Shown here piece by piece: positions 1 to 13,390 of a DNA stretch of 64,000 nucleotides. Position numbers and translations under genes: made by a program. Below the pieces are notes generated by a model. The model saw only the letters and a program-made list of their open reading frames with translations, did no database searches and was not told the origin of the DNA. This DNA comes from Amaurobius ferox (Eukaryota; Arthropoda; Arachnida; Araneae; Amaurobiidae), in NCBI GenBank assembly GCA_951213105.1, contig OX578138.1, forward strand, positions 98,166,614 through 98,230,613, written 5' to 3'. Every line of letters starts with the position of its first letter. Position 1 is the stretch's first letter.

Positions 1-1988
1 TTGAATCATTATATGCAACCCCGTACTACTTATATTGTCGTAGATTAGAAAATATGCCAGTGTGTTAGTAGAAGATTACCCGTATTACAATATGAGTCTC
101 AAAAATACTTGCCAAAATAAAGGAGATGACGTAATAAATTGAAAATATCGATAATCCCTGTAATATTTTACCAGAAGGTCGTAATTGATTCCAATATATA
201 TCAAAATATATGCCAATATACCTGTACTACTTATATTCTCGTAGATTAGAAGATATAATGCATTTGTAGAAGATTACTCGTACAACGTACTATATATGAG
301 TTTCAACAATTTTCGTCCTAATAAAACAATGTCATTTTAACTTGAAAATATCAATAATCCCTAAATCAAAAGTCCCCGAAAATATCAATAATAATAATGT
401 TTAAACCTGAAGACCGTAATTGATATTATCCAGTCAAAAATGCAATGTCAATGAAATTTATTTTATATACATATCTTTATTATCCAAATCGGAAAAGATT
501 TAATATAAAATTGTATGCCGCATAACGCATTGGATCCGTTGCTAAGCGACATGATATCATTTGCTTCAAATAAATTGATGGAAATCATATCATCTGAATA
601 ATGCGACCTCCATGGAAGGTTTGGCGACATTTTAGTCAATTTAGCGATAACTTATAAAATCCCCAAATTTATCGCCAAGTGGGACTGTAGAACAGATAGT
701 CCCATTTTGCGACAAATTGACGAAACATCATCACAATATTATCCCCTAACAAAACACAATTATTTTCATTTATTAAGCGCGATTTTATCAATTCTGTGAT
801 ATTTTTATGGACTCACAAATATTTTTATCAATTTAATGATATTAAAAAAATTCGTTAAATGTGTTACTAAATAGGATGGATGGACTGTCCGACAAATGCT
901 ACCGAAACATCATTTCAGTACTCTATTCTAAAAAAACAAATCATTGATTTGCGTCATTTTTATAAATTTGGAAACATTTTCGCTAATTTGGTAAAGTTTA
1001 AGAAAAGTTACCAAGTTATTTAGAGATATTCCGCTAAACTCGTAGCTCTAAATTTGCAGATCTGAAGAATAAAATATTCTGATCCCGTTTGTATATACTA
1101 AATGAAAACACTAAAATTGTATTATAAGATACAGCCGTTCTACTCTTTTTCTGCTTCAACAATCGGCTAAATGAATTTATTGGGTAAACACAATATATGA
1201 GTTTATTAGCTAAACACAATATATGAGCTGGAAACCTCTTTGCTAAAATAAATGAAAATGATGTACGCAGTTCGCAATTTATATAATTAAAAGAACAACC
1301 AAACCTTTCATTTAAAAATATATTTTTACATCCATTTATTTATTATTCAAATAGAAAAAATAATAATAAATATTAACAACACATTTATTTTCATTCCGTT
1401 GCCGAGCAACATGATATAAGATAGAATCTTCCTCATAAAATGCGAAATTAAATAGCCATTTTGATTTCTTTATACTTTTAATCGTTGAGTAAAAGCTTGT
1501 GAAATATAACCACGGAGGTAGATTTTTCCATTTAAATTCATGTTTCAAACAATTCGTGTTTTCCGATAGTGACTAATTAATGCAAAAATCCTGCACCAAA
1601 CTCGGAAATAAAGTTTTATTTCATTTCGCCGTTTTAAACAAACGATTTTCATCCTTTCCGTTTGAATAAACCACGGAGTTGGAGAGTATAACTCATAGGA
1701 AAAAGTTCCGTTTTTCATTAATATATCGATAACCCCTGGTCTTAGAAACTCGAAACTTGGACTAAATTTATGGGGGGCTATTTCAAGGCTATCCACCAAA
1801 TTTCATTAAATTCGGTTCAGCCGTTTTTCCGTGATGATGAGACAAACGAAAATTTCGTTTTTTACTAATATCTCGAGAACCACTGGTCGTAAAAACTCAA
1901 AACACAGACTAAATTTTAAGTGGGGCTATTTCTAGGCTACCCACCAAATTTCATCAAATTCGGTTCAGCCGTTCTCCCGTGATGATGG

Positions 1989-2021
<33 letters not shown>

Positions 2022-2041
2022 ATTTTCAATTTTATTTATAT
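1..2041 (+). repeat. C-family repeat copy C0, 5' cut by window edge
   Basis: First member of the tandem C array. It runs collinear with the later copies: TCGCCAAG-rich middle, 'ccatttatttattattcaaatcg' region, then two diverged ~140-bp modules ending 'ttcggttcagccgt', a (GACA)n tract at about 1990-2020, and the end motif 'tttatttatata' at 2040. No coding capacity is seen; the short frames here recur in every copy as by-products of the repeat. The superfamily is unsettled: the (GACA)n plus T-rich 3' end and head-to-tail tandem habit fit rolling-circle or Penelope-like debris, but I see no diagnostic protein. Confidence 0.75.
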
Positions 2042-5000
2042 ACTAGCAGCATACCCGTTCTTCGTACGGAGTATATAATATAAAGAAACTTGAAATTCAC
2101 AATCATGCGCAAATTCTTATAGTATACTAAATGACATTTTTAATCAAAATATTCTGTTAAAATATTTAATATAATGCTCCTAAAAAGAAGTTTAAGAATC
2201 TCTGTACTCGCTATATAAAATTATCTTTATGGACATATCTGAAGAATAAAACATCCTGGATTCTTATGTAAGCAAATATAAAAAAAATATGGAATTGAAT
2301 CAATATATGCAAAATAAAAGCGTTAAAATTGTATGGGACCCGTACTAATTATATACGCGTATATTAGAAAATATAACCTGTATTAGTAGATTACATGTAT
2401 AAATTGAAAATACCAATAAGCCCGTAATCTTTTAATCTGAAGACAGTAATTTATTCCAATATATGTCAAAATGAAAGTGCTAAAATTATATGGGAAGATA
2501 TAAACGTACGACTTATAATGTCCGATTATTAGTAGAAGATTACCCGTATTGCAATATGAGTCTCAAATGTTTTTGGCGAAATACAACAGACGACGTAATA
2601 AATTGAAAATATCATTAATCCCCTTAATCTTCCTACCAGAAGGCTGTACTTGATTCCAATATATATGCCAATATATGTCAAAATATATGCCAATATACAT
2701 GTACTACTTATATTCTCGTAGGTTAGAAGATATACCCGTGCATTCCTAGAAGATTACTCGTACAACGTAAAATATGCGAGTGTCAGCAATTTTTGCCGCA
2801 AAAAAACAATTGCATAATAACTTAAAAATATCAATAATCACTGAATCAATAATTCCGGAAAATATCAATAATAATAATGTTTAAACTTGAAATTATCCAG
2901 TAATTGATATTATCCAGTCCAAAATGAAATGGCAATGAAATTTATTTTATATACATATCTTCATTATTCAAATCGGAAAGGATTTAATAAAAATCGTCTG
3001 CCGCATAAACACATTGGATTTAAATTCCTTGCTAGGCGACATATCATTTGCTTCAAATAAATTGGTATAAAAAATATCGTCCAAATAATTATATTTCTAT
3101 GGAACTTTTGGCGACATTTTCGTCAAATTAGGGACATTTTAAAAAATCGCCAAATTTATCGCCAAGTGGGACTGTAGAACTGACAGTCCCACTTGGCGAC
3201 AAATTAATGAAATATCATCACAATACTATCCCCTAACAAAACACAATTAATTTCATTTATTTAGCTCAATTTTATCAATTTTAAGATATTTTTATAGATT
3301 TGAAAATATTTTTATCAATTTAGTGACATTTTAAAAATTCGCTAAATGTATTACTAAGTAGGATGGTTGGTCTGACAGATAAATGCTAACCAAACATCAT
3401 TTCAGTACTCTCTTCTAACAAAACAAAATAAATTTCATTGATTTACGTCGTTTTTATCAATTTGGCGACATTTCCGTCAAATTGGCAAAGTTTAAGAAAA
3501 GTTGTCAAATTAGCGATATCCCGCCAAATTCATAGTTCTGAATTTGCAGATCTGAATGAAAAATCCTTATCCCGTATCAATATACTAAATGAAAACACAA
3601 CAATTGTATTAGAAGATATACCCGCTCTACTATTTTTCTGTTTCAACAATCGGCTAAATGAATTTATTGGCTAAACACAATATATGAGTTTAGTAGCTAA
3701 ATACGATATAAGCTTGATAACTCTTTGCCAAAATAAATGAAATTGATGTACGCAGTCAGCAATTAATATAATTAAAAGAAAAATCAAACCGTTCATACAT
3801 AAGATATACTTTTATATCCATTTATCCATTTATTTATTATTCAAATCAAAAAAAATAATAATAAAAACATTAACAAACGCATTTAATTTAATTGCGATGC
3901 CGAATAACATGATATGTCCTCATAAAATGTTAAAATTTATTAACCACTAACAGCACACCCGTTCTTCGTACGGAGTATATAATATAAAGAAACTTATAGT
4001 TCGCAATCATGTGCAAATTCTGTTAAAATATTAAATTTATTGCTCCTAAAGAGAAGTTTAAGAATATATGTTCTCACTATGCAAAATTATCTTCACGGGC
4101 AGATCTAAAGAATAAAACATCCTGGCCCCTTTTGTAAGCAAATTTGCAGAAGAAAAAAAAGGAATTGAATCAATATATGCAACCCCGTACTATTTATGTT
4201 GTCGCAGATTAGAAAACATGCCAATGCGTTAGTAGAAGATTACCCGTATTACAATATAAGTCTCAAAAATATTTGCCAAAATAAAAGAGATGACGCAATA
4301 AATTGAAAATATCAATAATATCCGTACTCTTTATACCAGAAGGTCGTAATTGATTCCAATATATGCCAATATATATCAAAACATATGTCAATATACCTAT
4401 ACTACTTATATTCTCGTAGATTAAAGGATATACACGTGTGTTTGTAGAAGATTATTCGTACAACATGCAATATATGAGTTTAAACAATTTTTGTCATAAT
4501 AAAATAATTGCATAATAACTTGAAAATATCAATAATCCCTGAATCAATAATCCCCGAAAATATCAACAATAATAATTTCTAAACCTCAAGACCGTAATTG
4601 ATATTATCCAATCAAAAATGCTATAAGAGAAATCAAATCGTTCTTTTCTAAAATATATTTTTATATCCATTTATTTATTATTCAAATCGAAAAAATAATT
4701 ATTAAAATTAACAGACAGATTTAATTTAATTGCGTTTTTGAGTAACATGCTATAAGATAGAATCTTATATCATGTTAAATATGTCATGTCTTATATCATA
4801 AACTGCGAAATTAAATAACCATTTTGATTTCTTTATACTTCTCATTGTTCCCTAAAATCTTGTTCTAAATAAAACATGGAGATATATTTCCCTTTTAAAT
4901 CATGTTTCAAACAATTCATGTTTTCAGAAAGTGACTAATTAGCGCAAAAAATCTCCCATCAAACTCAGAGATTAAATTTTAATTCACTTTCAAACGATTT

Positions 5001-5352
5001 TCAAGCTTTTCGTTTGGATAAACCACGGAGTTAGAGAGTAGAACTCTTAGGAAAAAGTTCCGCGTTTCATTAATATCTCGACAACCCCTAGTCTTAGAAA
5101 CTCGAAACTTGGACAAAATTTATGGGAGGCTATTTCAAGGCTATTCACCAAATTTCATACAATTCGGTTCAGCCGTTTTTCCGTGATGATGAGACAAACG
5201 AAAATTTGGTTTTTTACTAATATCTCGAGAACCACTGCTCGTAAAAACTCAAAAGACAGATATAATTTTAAGTGGGGCTATTTCAAGGCTACTCACAAAA
5301 TTTCATCAAATTCGGTTCAGCCGTTCTCCCGTGATGATGGGACAAACAGACC

Positions 5353-5390
<38 letters not shown>

Positions 5391-5411
5391 TTTTCATTTT
5401 TATTTATATAG
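2042..5411 (+). repeat. C-family double unit C1 (C1a 2042-3945, C1b 3946-5411)
   Basis: The unit starts 'actagcagcatacccgttc' and contains a second, internal start at 3946 ('actaacagcacacccgttc'). It is therefore two head-to-tail copies, the first lacking the 3' third. C1b ends with the (GACA)n tract (about 5345-5390) and 'tttatttatatag'. A 41-nt perfect hairpin lies at 3159-3199. No gene is present. Confidence 0.8.
3159..3199. repeat. 17-bp-stem palindrome inside C repeats
   Basis: 'tcgccaagtgggactgt' is followed after 7 nt by its exact reverse complement. Related, slightly diverged hairpins lie at about 672-717 and 6531-6571, and inverted at about 15050-15092, so the palindrome is a conserved part of the C family. 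The surrounding ~150 bp is built of degenerate 'ttggcgacatttt' and 'gtcaaatt' words. Confidence 0.8.
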
Positions 5412-8400
5412 ACTAGCAGCATACCCGTTCTTCGTACGGAGTATATAATATAAAGAAACTTGAAATTCATAATCATGCCCAAATTCTTATAGTATACTAA
5501 ATGACATGTTTAATCAAAATATTCTGTTAAAATATTTAATATAATGCTCCTAAAAAGAAGTTTAAGAATCTCTGTTCTCGCTATATAAAATTATCTTCAT
5601 GGACATATCTGAAGAATAAAACATCTTGGACCCCTTATGTAAGCAAATATAAAAAAAAATATGGAATTGAATCAATATATGCAAAATAAAAGCGTTAAAA
5701 TTGTATGGGACCCGTACTAATTATATACGCGAATATTAGAAAATATAACCTGTATTAGTAGATTACATGTATAAATTGAAAATACCAATAAACCCGTAAT
5801 CTTTAAATCTGAAGACAGTCATTTATTCCAATATATGTCAAAATTAAAGTGCTAAAATTATATGGGGAGATATACACGTACTACTTATAATGTCCGATTA
5901 TTAGTAGAAGATTACCCGTTTTGCAATATGAGTCTCAAATGTTTTTTGGTAAAATACAACAGACGACGTAATAAATTGAATATATAATTAATCCCCGTAA
6001 TCTTCATACCAGAAGACTGTACTTGATTCCAATATATATGCCAATATATGTCAAAATATATGCCAATATACCTGTACTACTTATATTCTCGTAGGTTAGA
6101 AGATATACCCGTGCATTCCTAGAAGATTACTCGTACAACGTACAATATGCGTGTGTCAGCAATTTTTGCCGCAATAAAACAATGGCGTAATAACTTAAAA
6201 ATATCAATAATGACTGAATCAATAATTCCGGAAAATATCAATAATAATAATGTTTAAACCTGAAGAGTATAATTGATATTATCCAGTCCAAAATGAAATG
6301 GCAATGAAATTTATTTTATATACATATCTTCATTATTCAAATCGGAAAGGATTTAATAAAAATCGTCTGCCGCATAAACACATTGGATTTAAATCCGTTG
6401 CTAAGCGACATGATATCATTTGCTTCAAATAAATTGGTAGAAAAAATATCGTCTAAATAGTTATATTTCTATGGAACATTTGGCAACAGTTTCGTCAAAT
6501 TAGCGACATTTTAAAAAATCGCCAAATTTATCGCCAAGTGGGACTGTAGAACTGACAGTTCCACTTTGCGACAAATTGACGAAATATCATCACAATACTA
6601 TCCCCTAACAAAAAACAATTAATATCATTTATGTAGCGCAATTTTATCAATTTCAAGATATTTTTATAGATTTGAAAACATTTTTATCAATGTGGTGACA
6701 TTTTAAAAATTCGCTAAATGTATTACTAAGTAGGATGGTTGGTCTGACAGATAAATGCTAACCAAACATCATTTCAGTGCTCTCTTCTAACAAAACAAAA
6801 AAAAATTCCATTGATATGTAGAAGACCCAAGCCACACGACCAACCCGAAGGTTTATGGCAGCTGTTTGTGTGTCGTTTATATCAATTTGGCGACATTTCT
6901 GTCAATTTGGCAAAGTTTAAGAAAAGTTGTCAAATTAGCGATATCCCTCCAAATTCGTAGCTTTGAATTTGCAGATCTGAATGAAACATTCTTATCCCGT
7001 TTCAATATACTAAATGAAAACACTACAATTGTATTAGAAGATATACCCGCTCTACTCTTTTTCTGTTTCAACAATCGGCTATATGAATTTATTGGCTAAA
7101 CACAATATATGAGTTTAGTAGCTAAATACGATATAAGCTTGAAAACTCTTTGCCAAAATAAATGAAATTGATGTACGCAGTCAGCAATTAATATAATTAA
7201 AAGAAAAATCAAACCGTCCATTCATAAGATATACTTTTATATCCATTTATCCATTTATTTATTATTTAAATCGAAAAAAAATAATAAAAACATTAACAAA
7301 CACATTTAATTTAATTGCGATGTCGAGCAACATGATATATCCTCCTAAAATGTTAAAATTTATTAACCACTAACAGCACACCCGTTATTCGTACGGAGTG
7401 TATAATTTAAAGAAACTTATAGTTCGCAATCATGTGCAAATTCTGTTAAAATATTAAATTTTTTGCTCCTAAAGAGAAGTTTAAGAATATATGTTCTCAC
7501 TATGCAAAATTATCTTCACGATCAGATCTGAAGAATAAAACATCCTGCCCCCTTTTGTAAGCAAATTTACAGAAGAAAAAATAGGAATTGAATGAATATA
7601 TGCAACCCCGTACTAATTATATTGTCGCAGATCAGAAAATATGCCAATGTGTTAGTAGAAGATTACCTGTATTACAATATGCGTCTCAAAAATATTTGCC
7701 AAAATAAAAGAGATGACGTAATAAATTGAAAACATCAATAATATCCGTACTCTTTATACCAGAAGGTCGTAATTGATTCCAATATATGCCAATATATATC
7801 AAAACATATGTCAATATACCTGTACTACTTATATTCTCGTAGATTAAAAGATATACACGTGTATTTGTAGAAGATTCGTCCAACATACAATGAGTTTAAA
7901 CAATTTTTGTCATAATAAAATAATTGCATAATAACTTGAAAATATCAATAATCCTTGAATCAATAATCCCCGAAAATATAAATAATAATAATTTTTAAAC
8001 CTGAAGACCGTAATTGATATTATCCAGTCAAAAATGCTATAAGAAAAATCAAATCGTTCTTTTCTAAAATATATTTTTATATCCATTTATTTATTATTCA
8101 AATCGAAAAAATAATTATTAAAATTAACAGACAGATTTAATTTAATTGCGTTTCTGAGTAACATGATATAGGATAGAATCTTATAACATGTTAAATATGT
8201 CATGTCTTATAACATAAACTGCGAAATTAAATAACGATTTTGATTTCTCTATACTTCTCATTGTTCCGTAAAAGCTTGTTTTAAATAAACCATGAACCAT
8301 GGAGATAGATTTCCCCTTTAAATCATGTTTCAAACAATTCATTTTTTCAGAAAGTGACTAATTAACGCAAAAAATCTCCCATCAAACTCAGAGATTAAAT

Positions 8401-8814
8401 TTTAATTCACTTTCAAACGATTTTCAAGCTTTTCGTTTGGATAAACCACGGAGTTAGGGAGTAGAACTCCTAGGAAAAAGTTCCGTTTTTCATTAATATC
8501 TCGACAACCCCAGGTCTTAGAAACTCGAAACTTGGACAAAATTTATGGGGGGATATTTCAAGGCTATTCACCAAATTTCATTCAATTCGGTTCAGCCGTT
8601 TTTCCGTGATGATGAGACAAACGAAAATTTCGTTTTTTACTAATATCTCGAGAACCACTGGTCGTAGAATTTCAAAACACGGATATAATTTTAAGTGGGG
8701 CTATTTCTGGACTACCCACAAAATTTCATCAAATTCGGTTCAGCCGTTCTCCCGTGATGGTGTGACAAACAGACAGACAGACAGACAGACAGATTTTCAT
8801 TTTTATGTATATAG
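5412..8814 (+). repeat. C-family double unit C2 (C2a 5412-7368, C2b 7369-8814)
   Basis: It starts with the same 'actagcagcatacccgttc' and has the internal start at 7369. Unlike C1 it carries an extra ~55-bp segment at about 6820-6875 ('gacccaagccacacgacc'), which is also present in C3. Its first ~750 bp is almost letter-for-letter the same as C3a, closer than either is to C1. The array therefore grew by recent duplication of this unit. Confidence 0.8.
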
Positions 8815-11449
8815 ACTAGCAGCATACCCGTTCTTCGTACGGAGTATATAATATAAAGAAACTTGAAATTCATAATCATGCCCAAATTCTTATAGTATAC
8901 TAAATGACATGTTTAATCAAAATATTCTGTTAAAATATTTAATATAATGCTCCTAAAAAGAAGTTTAAGAATCTCTGTTCTCGCTATATAAAATTATCTT
9001 CATGGACATATCTGAAGAATAAAACATCTTGGACCCCTTATGTAAGCAAATATAAAAAAAAATATGGAATTGAATCAATATATGCAAAATAAAAGCGTTA
9101 AAATTGTATGGGACCCGTACTAATTATATACGCGAATATTAGAAAATATAACCTGTATTAGTGGATTACATGTATAAATTGAAAATACCAATAAACCCGT
9201 AATCTTTAAATCTGAAGACAGTCATTTATTCCAATATATGTCAAAATTAAAGTGCTAAAATTATATGGGGAGATATACACGTACTACTTATAATGTCCGA
9301 TTATTAGTAGAAGATTACCCGTTTTGCAATATGAGTCTCAAATGTTTTTTGGTAAAATACAACAGACGACGTAATAAATTGAATATATAATTAATCCCCG
9401 TAATCTTCATACCAGAAGACTGTACTTGATTCCAATATATATGCCAATATATGTCAAAATATATGCCAATATACCTGTACTACTTATATTCTCGTAGGTT
9501 AGAAGATATACCCGTGCATTCCTAGAAGATTACTCGTACAACGTACAATATGCGTGTGTCAGCAATTTATGTAGAAGACCCAAGCCACACGACCAACCCG
9601 AAGGTTTATGGCAGCTGTTTGTGTGTCGTTTATATCAATTTGGCGACATTTCCGTCAATTTGGCAAAGTTTAAGAAAAGTTGTCAAATTAGCGATATCCC
9701 TCCAAATTCGTAGCTTTGAATTTGCAGATCTGAATGAAACATTCTTATCCCGTTTCAATATACTAAATGAAAACACTACAATTGTATTAAAAGATATACC
9801 CGCTCTACTCTTTTTCTGTTTCAACAATCGGCTATATGAATTTATTGGCTAAACACAATATATGAGTTTAGTAGCTAAATACGATATAAGCTTGAAAACT
9901 CTTTGCCAAAATAAATGAAATTGATGTACGCAGTCAGCAATTAATATAATTAAAAGAAAAATCAAACCGTCCATTTATAAGATATACTTTTATATCCATT
10001 TATCCATTTATTTATTATTTAAATCGAAAAAAAATAATAAAAACATTAACAAACACATTTATTTAATCCGTTATTCGCACGGAGTGTATAATTTAAAGAA
10101 ACTTATAGTTCGCAATCATGTGCAAATTCTGTTAAAATATTAAATTTATTGCTCCTAAAGAGAAGTTTAAGAATATCTGTTCTCACTATGCAAAATTATC
10201 TTCACGGGCAGATCTGAAGAATAAAACATCCTGGCCCCTTTTGTAAGCATTTTTAAAAAAAAAAAGGAATTGAATCAATATATGCAACCCCGTACTACTT
10301 ATATTGTCGCAGATTAGAAAATATGCCAGTGTGTTAGTAGAAGTTTACCCGTATTGCAATATGTGTCTCAAAAATATTTGCCAAAATAAAAGAGATGATG
10401 TAATAAATTGAAAACATCAATAATATCCGTACTCTTTATACCAGAAGGTCGTAATTGATTCCAATATATGCCAATATATATCAAAACATATGTCAATATA
10501 CCTGCACTACTTATATTCTCGTAGATTAAAAGATATACACGTGTATTTGTAGAAGATTCGTACAACATACAATATATGAGTTTAAACAATTTTTGTCATA
10601 ATAAAATAATTGCATAATAACTTGAAAATATCAGTAATCCTTGAATCAATAATCCCCGAAAATATAAATAATAATAATTTTTAAACCTGAAGACCGTAAT
10701 TGATATTATCCAGTCAAAAATGCTATAAGAAAAATCAAATCGTTCTTTTCTAAAATATATTTTTATATCCATTTATTTATTATTCAAATCGAAAAAATAA
10801 TTATTAAAATTAACAGACAGATTTAATTTAATTGCGTTTCTGAGTAACATGATATAAGATAGAATCTTATAACATGTTAAATATGTCATGTCTTATAACA
10901 TAAACTGCGAAATTAAATAACGATTTTGATTTCTCTATACTTCTCATTGTTCCGTAAAAGCTTGTTTTAAATAAACCATGAACCATGGAGATAGATTTCC
11001 CCTTTAAATCATGCTTCAAACAATACATGTTTTCAGAAAGTGACTAATTAAAGCAAACAATCTCCCATCAAACTCAGAGATTAAATTTTAATTCACTTTC
11101 AAACGATTTTCAAGCTTTTCGTTTGGATAAACCACGGAGTTAGGGAGTAGAACTCCTAGGAAAAAGTTCCGTTTTTCATTAATATCTCGACAACCCCAGG
11201 TCTTAGAAACTCGAAACTTGGACAAAATTTATGGGGGGATATTTCAAGGCCATCCACCAAATTTCATTAAATTCGGTTCAGCCGTTTTTCCGTGATGATG
11301 AGACAAACGAAAATTTCGTTTTTTACTAATATCTCGAGAACCACTGGTCGTAAAAACTCAAAACACAGATATAATTTTAAGTGGGGCTATTTCTGGGCTA
11401 CCCACAAAATTTCATCAAATTCGGTTCAGCCGTTCTTCCGTGATGATGG

Positions 11450-11487
<38 letters not shown>

Positions 11488-11511
11488 TTTTCATTTTTAT
11501 TTATATAGATA
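8815..11511 (+). repeat. C-family double unit C3 (C3a 8815-10066, C3b 10067-11511)
   Basis: Near-identical to C2, but with about 650 bp removed inside C3a: 'gtcagcaattt' at 9566 joins straight to the 55-bp marker segment that in C2 lies much further on. C3b starts without the usual 'actaacagcacac' and at 'ccgttattcgcacgg'. It ends in (GACA)n and 'tttatatagat'. Confidence 0.75.
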
Positions 11512-11564
11512 AATTGTTAATTCTGATCCAAAGAATCCCCATTCTTCTGCGTCCGGCCATGTGC

Positions 11565-11973
11565 ATAATATCAATATAAATAAAATTGAAAATATGGCTG
11601 TCTGTCTGTCTCATCATCATGGGAGAACGACTGAATAGAATTTGATGCAATTTTGTGAAAGGCCTTAGAATAGCCCCACTTAAAATTTAGTCCATATTTC
11701 GTGTTTCTAAGACCAGGGTTTGTCGAGACATTAATGAAAAACGAAACTTTTTCCTAAGCTCTAAATCCCTGGTTCCTCCAAATGAAAAAGGTTAGAAATA
11801 GCTGTTTTAAAACGTAAAAGTGAATTAAAACTCCATCTCTGAGTTTGGTGGGAGTTATTGCTCCAATCAGTCACTTTTGAAAATCGCAGGTTTGAAACAA
11901 GAATTTAAATGGGAACTCTATCACCATGGTTTATTTTGCACAGGCTCTTACTCAACAATGAAAAATATTAATG
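11565..11973 (-). repeat. Inverted 3' fragment of C family
   Basis: Reverse complement of a C-copy 3' end: 'ctgtctgtctgtctcatcatcatgg' at about 11597 onward, then reversed 'tcggttcagccg'-like and 'cttagaaactcg'-like modules, ending near 'caacaatgaaaaatatta'. It sits between C3 and C4. About 50 bp at 11512-11564 is not assigned. Confidence 0.65.
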
Positions 11974-11974
11974 C

Positions 11975-13390
11975 ACTAGCAGCATACCCGTTCTTCGTAC
12001 GGAGTATATAATATAAAGAAACTTATAATTCGCAATCATGTGCAAATTCTGTTAAAATATTAAATTTATTGCTCCTAAAGAAAATTTAAGAATATCTCTT
12101 CTCACTATGCAAAATTATATTCACGCGCAGATCTGAAGAATAAAACATCCTGGCCCCTTTTGTAAGTAAATATACAAAAAAAAAAAAAAAAAGGAATTGA
12201 ATCAATATATGCAACCCCGTACTACTTATATTGTCTCAGATTAGAAAATATGCCAGTGTGTTAGTCGAAGATTTCCCGTATTACAATATAAGTCTCAAAA
12301 ATATTTGCCAAAATAAAAGAGATATCGTAATAAATTGAAAATATCAATAATCCCCGTACTCTTTATACCAGAAGGTCGTAATTGATTCCAATATATGCCA
12401 ATATATATCAAAACATATGCCAATATACCTGTACTATTTATATTCTCGTAGATTAAAAGATATACCCGTGTATTTGTAGAAGATTACTCGTACAACGTAC
12501 AATATATGAATTCAACCAATGTTTGTCATAATAAAACAATTGCATAATAACTTCAAAATATCAATAATCCCTGAATCAATAATCCCCGAAAATATCAATA
12601 ATAATAATATTTAAACCTGAAGACCGTAATTGATATTATCCAGTCAAAAATGCTATAAGAAAAATCAAATCGTTCTTTTCTAAAATATATTTTTATATCC
12701 ATTTATTTATTATTCAAATCGAAAAAATGATAATTAAAATTAACAGACAGATTTAATTTAATTGCGTTTCTGAGCAACATGATATAAGATAGAATCTTCC
12801 TCATAAACTGCGAAATTAAATAACCATTTTGATTTCTTTATACTTTTCATTGTTTAGTAAAAGCTTGTGAAATAAAAACCAGGGAGATAGATTTCCCATT
12901 TAAATCATGTTTCACACAATTCATGTTTTCAAAAAGTGACTAATTAGTGCAAAAAATCTTTCCCCAAACTCAGAGACACAGTTTTAATTCACTTTCAAAC
13001 AATTTTCAAGCTTTTCGTTTGGATAAACCACGGAGTTAGAGAGTAGAACTCCTAGGAAAAAGTTTCGTTTTTTATTAATATCTGGACAACCCCTTGTCTT
13101 AGATACTCGAAACTTGGACTAAATTTATGGGGGACTATTTCAAGGCTATCTACAAAATTTCATCAAATTCGGTTCAGCTGTTCTCCCGTGATGAGACAAA
13201 CGAAAATGTCGTTTTTTACTAATATCTCGAGAACCACTGACTGTAAAAACTCTAAACATAGACTAAATTTTAAGTGGAACTATTTCCAGGTTACCCACAA
13301 AATTTCATCAAATTCGGTTCAGCCGTTCTCCCGTGATGACGGGACAAACAAACAGACAGACAGACAAATTTTCAATTTTATTTATATAGA
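11975..13390 (+). repeat. C-family single copy C4
   Basis: Starts 'actagcagcatacccgttc' and ends 'tttatttatatagat'. It is a 1.4-kb single copy rather than a double unit. It contains a 19-nt A run at about 12175 and a short (GACA)n tract at about 13350. Confidence 0.75.

Noticed and set aside
6866..7099. Frames at 3438, 6866 and 9550 with similar proteins
   Set aside because: Collinear with C copies on both strands at once, with stops shifting between copies and no codon-position bias in the differences.
8606..8851. Open frames repeated at 5183, 8606, 11292 and 13188 (starting MMRQTK)
   Set aside because: They coincide with the same 3' module of every C repeat, run into the (GACA)n tract and lack any domain. 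They are by-products of repetition.
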